NCBI GenBank assembly: GCA_964591275.1
Contig: CAZQAE010000058.1
Coordinates: 1-32,573, forward strand
Length of the DNA stretch: 32,573 bases
Direction: 5' to 3'
Source: G963674685 sp964591275
GTDB taxonomy: Bacteria; Lernaellota; Lernaellaia; JACKCT01
This document shows positions 8,486 through 16,786 of the stretch, piece after piece. The position numbers and the translations under genes are program-made. Position 1 is the first letter of the stretch; each line of letters begins with the position of its first letter. The notes under the pieces are model-generated. The model was given only the letters and a program-made list of their open reading frames with translations, was not told where the DNA came from and did not search any database.

Positions 8486-9478
8486 ATGTCCGATAATCAG
8501 CAAAGCATTCCTATCCTGGACCAGGGCATTATGCCGCTACTGCAAAAAGTCGATCTCGAAGAGTTTCGCGCCCTGAATCGGGGCAAGAGCAAAGCGCTTG
8601 TCGACAAGCTTATGACGGAAGAGGACGCCGTCGGGCGATTCGTTGAAGACGGCAGCTACATCGGCATCGAGTTGTACGGCACGGTGCGCGCGCCCATGAG
8701 TCTGGTCCGCGCCATTGTGCGCTCTGGTAAAAAAGCTTTCCGTCTGGCCGGACAAGGGGTTCACGAGTCGGACCTGATTATAGCTGCGAGGCAAGTGGAG
8801 CATATCGATTTCACGTATATGGGCCAAGAGGTTTACGGCGTTTCATCCATCACGCGCCGGGCCTGCGAGCCGGGCGGATCGGTGAAAACCATCGTGGAAT
8901 GGTCCAACGGCGCGATCTCGTGGCGCTTCAAAGCGGCGTCGATGGGCGTGCCATTCGTGCCCACGTATTCCATGCTTGGCACGGACACCCTGAAATACTC
9001 CGCCGCCAAGGTGATCGAATGCCCCTTTACGAAAAAACCCGTGGCGCTATTACCTGCGTTGATACTGGACGTGGGCTTCATCCATGTTTCCCGCGCCGAT
9101 AAGCACGGCAACTGCCAGATCGACGGCATCAGCGGTTTCGCCTTTGAGATGGCGCGTGCCAGCAAGAAGCTCATCATCTCCGCCGAGGAAATCGTGGACG
9201 TGAACGAAATCCGAAAGCAGCCCGACAAAACCATCATCCCCTACTATCTGGTGGACGCGGTCGTGCATGCGCCCTATGGTTCCTGGCCCGGCGAGATGGC
9301 TGGCGATTATGAGCGTGATGAGGAGCATTACAAACGCTTCATTCAGTTGTCCAAAACGAAAGAAGACACGGACGCCTACATGAAAGAGTGGGTTTACGAT
9401 TTGCCGGATCATAAGGCGCTTATAGAAAAGATTGGCAAGGATCGCCTGGAATCTCTTCGCATCGGCAAGGAGGCATAA
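8486..9478 (+). CDS. Class I CoA-transferase subunit A (GctA-like)
   Basis: The 330-residue protein resembles the alpha subunit of glutaconate CoA-transferase. Its last third is the most telling: SAEEIVDVNEIRKQP, then VDAVVHAPYGSWPGEM, then SKTKEDTDAYMKEWVYDL, a series I recall closely paralleled in GctA of Acidaminococcus. The N-terminal ~45 residues, with a long leader before the usual start of the fold, are extra. The family moves CoA between carboxylic acids in fermentation or ring-degradation pathways; steroid-ring hydrolases IpdA/IpdB share the fold, so the substrate stays open. AGGGGA precedes the ATG. Subunit B starts two bases after the stop. Confidence 0.87.
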   Translation: MSDNQQSIPILDQGIMPLLQKVDLEEFRALNRGKSKALVDKLMTEEDAVGRFVEDGSYIGIELYGTVRAPMSLVRAIVRSGKKAFRLAGQGVHESDLIIAARQVEHIDFTYMGQEVYGVSSITRRACEPGGSVKTIVEWSNGAISWRFKAASMGVPFVPTYSMLGTDTLKYSAAKVIECPFTKKPVALLPALILDVGFIHVSRADKHGNCQIDGISGFAFEMARASKKLIISAEEIVDVNEIRKQPDKTIIPYYLVDAVVHAPYGSWPGEMAGDYERDEEHYKRFIQLSKTKEDTDAYMKEWVYDLPDHKALIEKIGKDRLESLRIGKEA

Positions 9479-9479
9479 G

Positions 9480-10244
9480 ATGACGCAAAATTATTCACCC
9501 TCGGAACTTCTGATTTGCCTGTCCTCGCGTGCGATGCAAGACGGTGCAACGGCGTTCATCGGCACTGGCATTCCGATGCTAGCCGCCTCTCTGGCGCAGA
9601 AGATGCACGCGCCCACGCTGATCCCGGTTTTCGAGTTCGGCGGCACCGGCGCGATCCTGGAAAAACTTCCCCTGGCTGTCGGCGACATGCGAACATTCAA
9701 CAAGGCCACCGTGGCCTCGGGCATCTGCGACATCATGGAGACCGCGCAGCGGGGTTTCATCGAATACGGCTTTTTGGGCGGCGCGCAGATCGACCCTTAC
9801 GGCAACCTCAACTCGACGAATATCGGCACGCACGACGCGCCGAAGGTCCGCCTGCCTGGCTCAGGCGGCGGCAACGACGTGGGCAGTTTGTGTTGGCAGC
9901 TCATCGCCATCATGCGTCATGACAAACGGCGCTTTCTCGAAAAGATTGACTTTATCACCACGCCCGGCTTCCTCAGCGGTCCCGGCGCCAGGGAGAAGGC
10001 AGGGCTTCCCGCAGGGACCGGCCCCTACCGCGTAGTGACGAATCTATGCGTGATGTGTTTCGACGACGAAACGAAACGCATGAAGGTTCTTTCTCTAAAT
10101 CCCGGCGTGACGATTGAAAAAGTCAGGGAAAACACCGGCTTCGAGCTTCTCGTAGCTGATGTGCTGGACACAAACGATCCGCCCACCGATGAGGAACTGC
10201 GCATTCTCCGCGAGGATGTGGACCCGGACGGGCTGTATAGGTAG
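9480..10244 (+). CDS. Class I CoA-transferase subunit B (GctB-like)
   Basis: The 254-residue partner of the preceding subunit. FEFGGTG (residues 51-57) matches the ExGxxG motif of class I CoA-transferases, with Glu52 the likely residue that forms the glutamyl-CoA thioester. Glycine-rich LPGSGGGNDVGSLC and VVTNLCVM later in the chain also fit the family. The start at 9480 has a near-perfect AAGGAGG six bases upstream, lying inside the end of the subunit A gene; a longer in-frame start at 9432 is out of place. The two subunits should form a heteromeric cytoplasmic enzyme. No dehydrogenase, ligase or transporter lies beside them to name the substrate. Confidence 0.87.
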   Translation: MTQNYSPSELLICLSSRAMQDGATAFIGTGIPMLAASLAQKMHAPTLIPVFEFGGTGAILEKLPLAVGDMRTFNKATVASGICDIMETAQRGFIEYGFLGGAQIDPYGNLNSTNIGTHDAPKVRLPGSGGGNDVGSLCWQLIAIMRHDKRRFLEKIDFITTPGFLSGPGAREKAGLPAGTGPYRVVTNLCVMCFDDETKRMKVLSLNPGVTIEKVRENTGFELLVADVLDTNDPPTDEELRILREDVDPDGLYR

Positions 10245-10328
10245 TCCCCGTCCCTTAAATGACCCTTTTCCGCAGTCCAGGCAGAGTTGGGGAATGGGGT
10301 GAAATAATTCCGAATGGCGAATTCATTT

Positions 10329-10356
10329 CGCATTCCGCATTCGAAATTCCGCATTC
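10329..10356. repeat. Short direct repeats of CGCATTC
   Basis: CGCATTC occurs three times, at 10329-10335, 10336-10342 and 10350-10356, within an intergenic stretch also rich in GAATTC/AATTCC variants (10306-10325). Such attcgcattccgcattc runs are familiar intergenic filler and give false small ORFs on the minus strand. No function is evident. Confidence 0.6.
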
Positions 10357-10440
10357 CTTTGACCTCATAATTTTCCCCAACATTTTTGCTGGAATTTAAA
10401 TATCGGAAGCTGTTTTGCTTTCAGGCATAATGCAAAACGA

Positions 10441-10665
10441 TCAATGCGGGGTTTTCTCGGGCTGCTGAAGTCTGAGTGGATCGAAAACAAGCCTGATGAG
10501 CCTTCCATGCAGCGTCACGGCGACGGTGATGGTTTTCCAGTGGCGGAAGGCCTTTTGGATGTCATGGATTTTATTCAGCACGGCATTAGCAATAATATCC
10601 TGCTCCTCTTCACGCAGATCGCTCACGCCCTCGCGCGCCAAAACGGCCAGGGCCGACCTGGTCAC
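10441..10665 (-). CDS. Small hypothetical protein, GTG start overlapping the previous small ORF
   Basis: A 74-codon ORF starting GTG at 10665, overlapping the stop of the 38-residue ORF by GTGA. The product has a helical, charged middle (EGVSDLREEEQDIIANAVL) followed by basic, strand-like residues. I do not recognise it. With its neighbour it may be one gene split by a frameshift: the joint of the two lies where a single indel would fuse them into about 115 residues. It sits downstream of the phosphodiesterase gene on the same strand. Confidence 0.42.
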   Translation of the reverse strand: MTRSALAVLAREGVSDLREEEQDIIANAVLNKIHDIQKAFRHWKTITVAVTLHGRLIRLVFDPLRLQQPEKTPH

Positions 10666-10778
10666 AGGCCGACCAGAAGCTCCGCTTTGTCCTTCGTTAA
10701 AACGCCGGACTCGACGAGATGGTTGATGGTCTCTTTCTCGCTTCTGGAGAAATTGAAAATGGCATTGTTGTTGGGCAT
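10662..10778 (-). CDS. Tiny hypothetical ORF (38 residues) upstream of and overlapping the 74-codon ORF
   Basis: The ORF starts ATG at 10778 with AAAGGCGG upstream, 39 bases after the stop of the phosphodiesterase gene, and ends in a TGA that overlaps the next GTG. The product is hydrophilic and helical (SRSEKETINHLVESGVLTKD). Its good ribosome-binding sequence and the 4-base overlap argue that it is translated, either as a separate small protein or as the N-terminal part of a gene frameshifted near 10662. Confidence 0.4.
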   Translation of the reverse strand: MPNNNAIFNFSRSEKETINHLVESGVLTKDKAELLVGL

Positions 10779-10817
10779 TGTTCGCCGCCTTTGGAGCGTT
10801 ATGGCCAGATGGCGCTT

Positions 10818-12458
10818 TTATGCCAGATAACCCAATCCGCGCAGGCGTTTGAGCACTTCGCTCATGTCGGTTTCAGACTTAGGCGATCTGTCCACATGGC
10901 GCGCCGGCGTCAGCGGCCCGACGATGGGTGGATTCAACGCCAGTGTTTTTTCATCCAGCAGAGCCGACGAGGCCCCGGCATCCAGATTGCTCGGAACGGG
11001 CGCGCCAGCGAGGTATTGGATCATCGGCGCGATTTCCAGGATGTCGCCGTCCGGCCTTTGGCCATTCGCCGCGACGGGGCCTAACAAGGCCGCCACGCCA
11101 TGCATCCGGTGATTGCCTGTATGCCCCACGGCGACCTTGCCCACAAGCCGGTCGCCGAAAAACTCCGTAGCGCCGCGCGTGATAAATTCGTAATCGCGAA
11201 AAACCACCAGGATGTCCGGAGCGCTTTCGATCCGCGAACCCCAATAAAGGTCCTCGCAGCGCCAGACTCTAGTGCAGAGGATTTCCCCGTCGTCTGGATG
11301 GCGAAGCAGGCGCAGTTTTTCGATCAGCTCTTCGGCCAGCATTTCATATTCCCGGCCAGGCTCCACGATGCCTTGCGGCTCTCGCTGCCGCCTGTTGATC
11401 CACAGATTGCCGAAAAGGCCCGAAGACCATGCCCGCGTGCGCGACCAATCCACCGTGGACCAATTTTTGAAGACAGGATCGATATTGCCCGCCCGGATAT
11501 CCTCGTCGCTTTTCGGCAACGCTTGAGGCGGGTGATCCATCATCTTTTTGTGCCAGCCGTGTTTCGGATCATCGCCGCCGTGATTTGCGGGAATTTTCAT
11601 CGCCCGCACCTTCGCCGGATCGAAGCAAAGATAGCCTTCGTCGATCAGCCATCGGTTGAGATAAATATCTCCCGTCAAATTGCCGAAGCCATGATCGGAA
11701 ACGAGCAGGAGGTGATCTTCGGGGCGCAGGCGCGCAAGATAGTCACCCAAGCAGTCGTCCAGCATTTTCGCACAGCGAAATATCTCATCGCCAAGCCCAC
11801 CATGTTTGCCCGGCTCTCGACGATGCGCGGGAGTCATGCGTGCCCATAAGGCGTGCTGCGCGCGGTCCAGGGCGACGTACACGCCGAAAAAGACATCGGG
11901 CTGATGCTCATCAAAAAGGCGCAGAAAATTCTCGTGGCGCGCGTTTATCATTTCGTGGAGGTCCAGGACAAACTCCCGGCTGTTTTCGTGCCAATGAGAC
12001 ATTTGGTCGATGACGTAGTCCCGCAGTTCATCCCGCAACTCAGGCGGATGCGTGAAACCCGGCGAATCCAGAGAGGGTGTGTGCATGCCGCCAAGGGCGA
12101 ATCCGTGCACGGGATCGACCGGAAATGACAAGGGGACGTTGCAAACGCCGCAGCTTATGGATTTGGGCATCGTCTCGAAAATCGTCGGAAAGGCGCGGTT
12201 CCGGCTGGTGACCAGCTCGATCTCGTAGCTACCGCTTTTGCGTGCGCCGAAGTCGAAGATGCCGTGGCGTCCGGGATTGACGCCGGTGATCATGCTCGTC
12301 CAGGCCTGCGGCGTGAGGGGATGAACCGTCGATTTCAAGCGACCGTATGCGCCGCTTTCCATCACACGAAACAAATTGGGCAGATGCCCGGCTTTCGCCC
12401 AGGGAAAAAGCAGGTCCGGGTCCGCCCCGTCCATGCCGAATATGATCACTCGTCCCAT
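10818..12458 (-). CDS. Alkaline-phosphatase-superfamily protein (type I phosphodiesterase / nucleotide pyrophosphatase type)
   Basis: The 546-residue protein shows the metal-site series of the phosphodiesterase/nucleotide pyrophosphatase branch: GMDGAD (Asp10), LTPQAWTSMITG with Thr49 aligned to the catalytic Thr, LDRAQHALW (Asp198, His202), SDHGFG (Asp255, His256) and, near the C-terminus, GHTGNHRMHG. It also ends with RGLGYL, a tail common in this group. There is no signal peptide, so it is probably cytoplasmic. These two-metal enzymes cleave phosphate mono- or diesters or transfer phospho-groups. The specific substrate is unknown. Two tiny ORFs follow 39 bases downstream on the same strand; the divergent neighbour is the beta-propeller gene at 12567. 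Confidence 0.88.
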   Translation of the reverse strand: MGRVIIFGMDGADPDLLFPWAKAGHLPNLFRVMESGAYGRLKSTVHPLTPQAWTSMITGVNPGRHGIFDFGARKSGSYEIELVTSRNRAFPTIFETMPKSISCGVCNVPLSFPVDPVHGFALGGMHTPSLDSPGFTHPPELRDELRDYVIDQMSHWHENSREFVLDLHEMINARHENFLRLFDEHQPDVFFGVYVALDRAQHALWARMTPAHRREPGKHGGLGDEIFRCAKMLDDCLGDYLARLRPEDHLLLVSDHGFGNLTGDIYLNRWLIDEGYLCFDPAKVRAMKIPANHGGDDPKHGWHKKMMDHPPQALPKSDEDIRAGNIDPVFKNWSTVDWSRTRAWSSGLFGNLWINRRQREPQGIVEPGREYEMLAEELIEKLRLLRHPDDGEILCTRVWRCEDLYWGSRIESAPDILVVFRDYEFITRGATEFFGDRLVGKVAVGHTGNHRMHGVAALLGPVAANGQRPDGDILEIAPMIQYLAGAPVPSNLDAGASSALLDEKTLALNPPIVGPLTPARHVDRSPKSETDMSEVLKRLRGLGYLA

Positions 12459-12566
12459 TGGCCAATCCTTTTGGTTTACCCTCGGTTCTCAATAAGATAA
12501 GATATACAGGCTTTTATTGGTATTCGCTACGGCATTTTACAAGGGGTTTTTGAAAGGAAAATTTCC

Positions 12567-13844
12567 ATGCGCTTTTTACTCGCTTATTTTGTGGTTGCCG
12601 CCATTTTCTGCGCAGGTCTTGTCGCCTGCGGAGCACCGGACGATTCGCCAACCACTTCCCGCACGACGATCGCAGTCGTCAACACGCACAATCCAGGCTC
12701 CTCGGGAAACCTGTCCTTTCTGTTCGCCACGAATCACTATGTGAACCGCGTGTATCGCATCAATCTGGACACCCTGGACGTTGACGATGTGAAGGTCGGC
12801 AAAAATCCGCGCTCCATTGCCGCCAGCCCTGACGGAAGGTTTGTGGCCTGCGCGAACGAAAAATCTGCCAGTATTACTGTAATTCAAACTGTAACCCTCG
12901 CCACGTGGTCGGTTGTCGTGGGCATGAAGCCTGTAGAACTGCGTTTTTCTCCAAACGGGAGATGGCTGGCCGTCGCCAACTATGAATACCTTTCCGTCGC
13001 CCTGATCAACACGGATACGGGCGGCATGTCGCTGATCTACGCCTGCACAGGGCCAACGAGTTTGGATTTCGACGACAACTCCGAAATTCTCGCGGTGGCC
13101 TGCTATGATTCAGGCACGATCCAGCTCATCGACATGAATGATAAAACAACCATGTATGCTGATTCGACTGATGGAATCGAAGTGTATGATCGAACGCAGG
13201 TCGTTCTTTTTGGTCGCGAAGGTACGAATGCGCATGACCTTCTTTTTACAGGATTTCGCGAAGGTCCTGGAGATGAATCGGATTCGGCGTCCAATTATTC
13301 CATCGGCGTTATTGATCTTAGAGAAGATCCCTGGGAGCCGGATTTCGTGGAAGCGGCCATCAATCCCCGGGCATTTTTTTGGAACCACGCCGGCGATAAA
13401 ATGATCTCCATCCATCACGGGCAGGATCCGGTTGTCCAGGTTAATGATCCAAATTATCATTGGTCATACACCTATGACTCGGGAGGAGCATTGATACCAG
13501 GCCAAATCAGCGTGCTGGCAGTGGATGAAAACCGCAATGTTGAAGTAGAAGACCGCTACATTATCGCAGGCAATCCCGTGACGGCGGCCATGGACTCGAA
13601 CCGGGATTTCTTGGCCGTGGCCGACAAGGAAAATGCGAAGGTCTTATTTATTGATCTTGTGAAAAAGACACAGCGCAGCGTATCGACCGAGACGAGGCCC
13701 TATGCGCTGGGTTTCAACAGTTCCGGCACGAAAGTCATCGTGGTGCACGAAACAGCGCTGATGCCGGTTTCGCTGATTGATGTGGCAAGCGGCTCATCGA
13801 AAGTCATTTACAAAAGCCTGTCCATGAACCAGTGGGTTGAATAG
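12567..13844 (+). CDS. Beta-propeller (YVTN/lactonase-like) lipoprotein
   Basis: A 425-residue product with a textbook lipobox (LVAC, Cys21). The mature region repeats a blade pattern of about 40 residues seen in YVTN/surface-layer propellers: VGKNPRSIAASPDGRFVACAN, VGMKPVELRFSPNGRWLAVAN, TGPTSLDFDDNSEILAVAC, and later AGNPVTAAMDSNRDFLAVAD and TETRPYALGFNSSGTKVIVVH, suggesting six or seven blades. A 70-residue insertion with acidic and Tyr-rich sequence interrupts the middle. The likely role is ligand or protein binding on the outer membrane; no catalytic set is visible. AAGGAAA precedes the ATG. The beta-barrel gene starts 14 bases after the stop, so the two probably form one transcript. Confidence 0.82.
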   Translation: MRFLLAYFVVAAIFCAGLVACGAPDDSPTTSRTTIAVVNTHNPGSSGNLSFLFATNHYVNRVYRINLDTLDVDDVKVGKNPRSIAASPDGRFVACANEKSASITVIQTVTLATWSVVVGMKPVELRFSPNGRWLAVANYEYLSVALINTDTGGMSLIYACTGPTSLDFDDNSEILAVACYDSGTIQLIDMNDKTTMYADSTDGIEVYDRTQVVLFGREGTNAHDLLFTGFREGPGDESDSASNYSIGVIDLREDPWEPDFVEAAINPRAFFWNHAGDKMISIHHGQDPVVQVNDPNYHWSYTYDSGGALIPGQISVLAVDENRNVEVEDRYIIAGNPVTAAMDSNRDFLAVADKENAKVLFIDLVKKTQRSVSTETRPYALGFNSSGTKVIVVHETALMPVSLIDVASGSSKVIYKSLSMNQWVE

Positions 13845-13858
13845 AAAGGAAGCCGACG

Positions 13859-14734
13859 ATGAAAAAGACACTTATATTTGCAACCATTTGCTTTTTCGCG
13901 CTGGTCGCCTCGACCGCCGCTGATGACTGGTCATTGCAACTGCGCTGGGGTGAAGGACAGCTCTTTCCGCAAAGCGACGAATGGGAGGAGCTTTACGAAA
14001 ATGATGATATACCCCGCCACTCGGTTTCATTGGACGCCGTGCTTTGGAAGGGCTTCGGACCTTATATCGGCTATCAGGGAGGAAGGACCAAGAGCCTATT
14101 TTTGAACGAAATCGACCTGATTTTTCATAGTGACGATCTGATTTTCGGAGGGCAGTATCGTTATCAGTTGGATGACTACATCTATCCGGGATTGCGTCTC
14201 GGTCTTCTGTGGGCCAGATCCAGGGAGGTCATCGACGACGGGCATATGAAATACAAAATGGAATCGGAAGAAGCCGGTTTTGAGATCGCGCAGGACTGGA
14301 ACATCTATTTTGGCCCAAACGCCAAAGACCGCTTCTTGCGCGGCTGGGGTGTATTCTTCGAGTATTATTACCAATACAGGCCTTTGGACGGAATGGGCGA
14401 TTTGGCGGACACTTCCGGCTTCGGTTACCATATCGGCGCTCAATTCAGGTTCGACTTCCAGTCATCTCCAAGAAAACGTGACAACGCCCCTTCCGTTGAT
14501 GAGATCATAATGAAAAAAAATGAGCTTGATGAACTCATCAGAAAAAGGGACGAGGCCGAGAGAGAAGAAAGCGCGGAGATTGCCAGGAAAGAGAAAGAGC
14601 TTGAAGAACTCAAACGAAAAAGGGATGAATCCGATAATAAGGACAGCGCGGAGCCGGTGAAACCTGAAGAAAAAACCGACGAACCCGAAGCGGAAGAGAC
14701 TTTCCCGCCTTCCCCCGAAAGGGAGGTTGAATAG
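13859..14734 (+). CDS. Predicted outer-membrane beta-barrel protein with charged repeat tail
   Basis: The 291-residue product starts with a classical signal peptide ending near STAA-DD. Residues 25-200 alternate aromatic and polar residues in strand-like runs with short turns (YIGYQGGRTKSLFL, FGGQYRYQLDDYIYPG, GYHIGAQFRFDFQ), as in small outer-membrane barrels of 8-10 strands. The barrel-closing aromatic strand ends at about residue 202. The remaining 90 residues include two 25-residue tandem repeats (KKNELDELIRKRDE..., KEKELEELKRKRDE...) and then an acidic Pro/Glu tail. That tail is predicted coiled coil or single helix. AAGGAAG precedes the start. The pair with the beta-propeller lipoprotein suggests one surface complex, which is inference. 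Confidence 0.75.
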   Translation: MKKTLIFATICFFALVASTAADDWSLQLRWGEGQLFPQSDEWEELYENDDIPRHSVSLDAVLWKGFGPYIGYQGGRTKSLFLNEIDLIFHSDDLIFGGQYRYQLDDYIYPGLRLGLLWARSREVIDDGHMKYKMESEEAGFEIAQDWNIYFGPNAKDRFLRGWGVFFEYYYQYRPLDGMGDLADTSGFGYHIGAQFRFDFQSSPRKRDNAPSVDEIIMKKNELDELIRKRDEAEREESAEIARKEKELEELKRKRDESDNKDSAEPVKPEEKTDEPEAEETFPPSPEREVE

Positions 14735-14785
14735 GCCAGCCGAATCGTCGATGACGCGTACTCATCTGGAGCTGACTCTGAACCC

Positions 14786-15859
14786 ATGCAAACAAAAAAA
14801 TCATTAAAAACGCCGACAAAGCTGCGCTTGACAACCCTCCCGGATGGTTATGTTGATCTACTGACCGATCTCAAAGCACGCATCCGCTCCGCTCAGGTCA
14901 AAGCCGCGATTTCAGTGAACCGAGAACTTGTTTCTCTCTATTGGCGCATTGGCCGAGAGATATTGAAACGCCAGGATCAGGAGGGATGGGGCGCAAAAAT
15001 CATTGAGCGTCTTTCCAAGGACCTGTCCAAATCCTTCCCCAACATGAAGGGATTTACGCCAAGAAACCTGCTTTTTATGCGTGCTTTCGCTGACGCCTGG
15101 CATGACGAGGAATTTGTGAAGCAGCTTGCTTCACAAATTCCCTGGTTCCACAATGTGCGGCTAATCCAATTGGTCAAGGACCACGCGGAACGCGAGTGGT
15201 ACATTCGTCAAACCATCGAAAGCGGCTGGTCACGCAATATCCTGGTCATGCAAATCGAAAGCGATTTGTACAATCGTCAAGAAAAAGCAACGAGCAATTT
15301 CAACCTTACCTTGCCGCCCCCGCAATCGGATCTCGCTGAAAATACGCTCAAGGACCCTTATATCTTCGATTTTCTCGGACTGGGCAAGGATGCCGCCGAA
15401 CGCGAAGTGGAAAGGGAATTGCTGGTTCATATACGGCAATTCCTTCTCGAACTGGGCGTCGGATTCGCCTTTGTGGGAAGCCAATATCACTTGGAGGTCG
15501 GCGACGCCGATTATTACGTCGATTTACTATTTTATCATCTGAAACTTCGAGCTTACGTGGTGATCGACCTGAAAATCGGAAAGTTTATGCCGGAATATGC
15601 AGGAAAGATGAACTTTTATCTTTCCGCTGTTGACGACCTCCTGCGTCATCCCGACGACCAGCCGAGTATTGGCATGATCTTATGCAAAACCAGGAATGAA
15701 GTGGTTGCGGAATATGCTTTACGGGATTTAAAAAAACCCATAGGGATCGCTGGGTACCAACTCACCCGAATGCTCCCGAAAGATTTGAAAACCAGTCTTC
15801 CAACCATTGAGGAACTTGAGGCCGAGTTGGTTGAACCCGACGCAAAGAAAGAAAATTAG
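14786..15859 (+). CDS. YhcG/DUF1016-type PD-(D/E)XK nuclease-fold protein
   Basis: The 357-residue protein matches the YhcG/DUF1016 layout end to end: an N-terminal helical part (SVNRELVSLYWRIGREIL, then GFTPRNLLFMRAFADAW, and LASQIPWFHN at 114-123) and a C-terminal nuclease fold with the series Glu211, DADYYVDLLFYH (Asp246) and VVIDLKIGKF (Asp261, Lys263), followed by the family-typical YAGKMNFYLS. Asp replaces the more usual Glu of the ELK motif, which PD-(D/E)XK folds allow. Family members occur scattered, often beside mobile or defence genes; their function is not settled. No ribosome-binding site is obvious before the ATG at 14786. It stands alone, 51 bases after the barrel gene and 131 before the next start. 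Confidence 0.88.
   Translation: MQTKKSLKTPTKLRLTTLPDGYVDLLTDLKARIRSAQVKAAISVNRELVSLYWRIGREILKRQDQEGWGAKIIERLSKDLSKSFPNMKGFTPRNLLFMRAFADAWHDEEFVKQLASQIPWFHNVRLIQLVKDHAEREWYIRQTIESGWSRNILVMQIESDLYNRQEKATSNFNLTLPPPQSDLAENTLKDPYIFDFLGLGKDAAEREVERELLVHIRQFLLELGVGFAFVGSQYHLEVGDADYYVDLLFYHLKLRAYVVIDLKIGKFMPEYAGKMNFYLSAVDDLLRHPDDQPSIGMILCKTRNEVVAEYALRDLKKPIGIAGYQLTRMLPKDLKTSLPTIEELEAELVEPDAKKEN
15109..15141. repeat. Perfect 15-bp inverted repeat inside the DUF1016 gene
   Basis: GGAATTTGTGAAGCA (15109-15123) and TGCTTCACAAATTCC (15127-15141) are exact reverse complements with a 3-base loop, GCT. It lies in coding sequence for EEFVKQLASQIPW, a conserved part of the family. The same hairpin is present in DNA and in the mRNA. 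Confidence 0.93.
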
Positions 15860-15990
15860 GCGTCTGTAAAAGGCATGTAAAACCACATGGCAGTTTCTAC
15901 CCCCTTCTGCTGTTGCTTTTTCTTGAACGCATCAATCATCTGGACCAACGGCGGGCATCCGTTTATGATGATTTCGTAAAATGGGTTGAT

Positions 15991-16773
15991 ATGAACAACT
16001 ACATCAAAGAAGCATTTCTTCGTCCGGGAAATCTGGCGGCGCTGGGCGTCGCAGGATTTTGCTCGATCATCGCCGTGGGACTGGGAGGGTGGCCGCTTCT
16101 GGTCATCCCCGTCGCGGCGGAAGCCCTGTACCTGCGCCTGCGCTCACGTTCGGCGCCATTTAGAATCTGGGTCCGCAAAAACAAAGGGCTTGGCGGGGCG
16201 CTCTTTGACATCGAACTGCGCGAAAAGCTTGCCGCCGAACTCGGCGGTCGGAATCGCTTGCGATACCTGCGTTTCCTGAATATCTATTACGACATTCTGG
16301 AAAAGACCTGTGATGAAAGTGCGCCGGAATGGTTTCTCGTCGAAGAAAGCCTTCGAAAGATCGAGGGAATGCGCGACGGTTATTTGCGGCTCCTCCACGC
16401 TTACCACAGTTCGGTCGAACTGATTCGTCGCACGGACGACAATGATCTGCGAGCTGAAATGGACTCAGAGCGCGAAACCATCGAAAGTTCGGAGGGCGAA
16501 GCCAGAGAGATTCGGGAAAAGACGCTGGATCTTATGGCCCAAAGACTGGAGCATCTCGAAAAAGTCAGAGGCGAAGTCGAGGTCATCCGGGCGCAGCTGG
16601 AACACATGGAAAATACGCTAACGCTCCTTCGCGACAAAGCGGTCACGCTGGAAAAGCCCGCGCAGATCGACACGCACATCGAGCTTGCGGTGCAAAACAT
16701 GAGCGACGCGGAAATCATCAGCGGACGAATGGAAAACCTGCTGATCAATGTGACGGACGGGCAGCGGCAATGA
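15991..16773 (+). CDS. Membrane-anchored coiled-coil protein, partner of the downstream AAA+ ATPase
   Basis: The 260-residue product (start at ATG 15991) has two closely spaced hydrophobic segments, about residues 14-32 and 35-50, which suit a membrane hairpin. A helical middle follows, then a long heptad-rich coiled coil from about residue 150 to 235 (for example EKTLDLMAQRLEHLEKV and IRAQLEHMENTLTLLRDKAV). No family is recognised. A longer in-frame start at 15913 would add 26 residues before the membrane segments; neither start has a strong ribosome-binding site. The AAA+ ATPase gene begins 13 bases after the stop, and I read them as one module. The N- and C-termini are likely cytoplasmic if both helices span the membrane. 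Confidence 0.72.
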   Translation: MNNYIKEAFLRPGNLAALGVAGFCSIIAVGLGGWPLLVIPVAAEALYLRLRSRSAPFRIWVRKNKGLGGALFDIELREKLAAELGGRNRLRYLRFLNIYYDILEKTCDESAPEWFLVEESLRKIEGMRDGYLRLLHAYHSSVELIRRTDDNDLRAEMDSERETIESSEGEAREIREKTLDLMAQRLEHLEKVRGEVEVIRAQLEHMENTLTLLRDKAVTLEKPAQIDTHIELAVQNMSDAEIISGRMENLLINVTDGQRQ

Positions 16774-16786
16774 TTTCGGGGGTCTG

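Noticed and set aside
10025..10354. A 109-codon minus-strand frame opening MRNFECGMRNEF
   Set aside because: Its start lies in CGCATTC repeats and the rest overlaps the CoA-transferase subunit B gene in antisense. Such MRN.E.. openings are typical of translated intergenic repeats.
10444..10830. A 128-codon plus-strand frame in the gap after the CoA-transferase pair
   Set aside because: It is antisense to the two small minus-strand ORFs and has no good ribosome-binding site or recognisable protein character. The minus ORFs are better supported though still weak.
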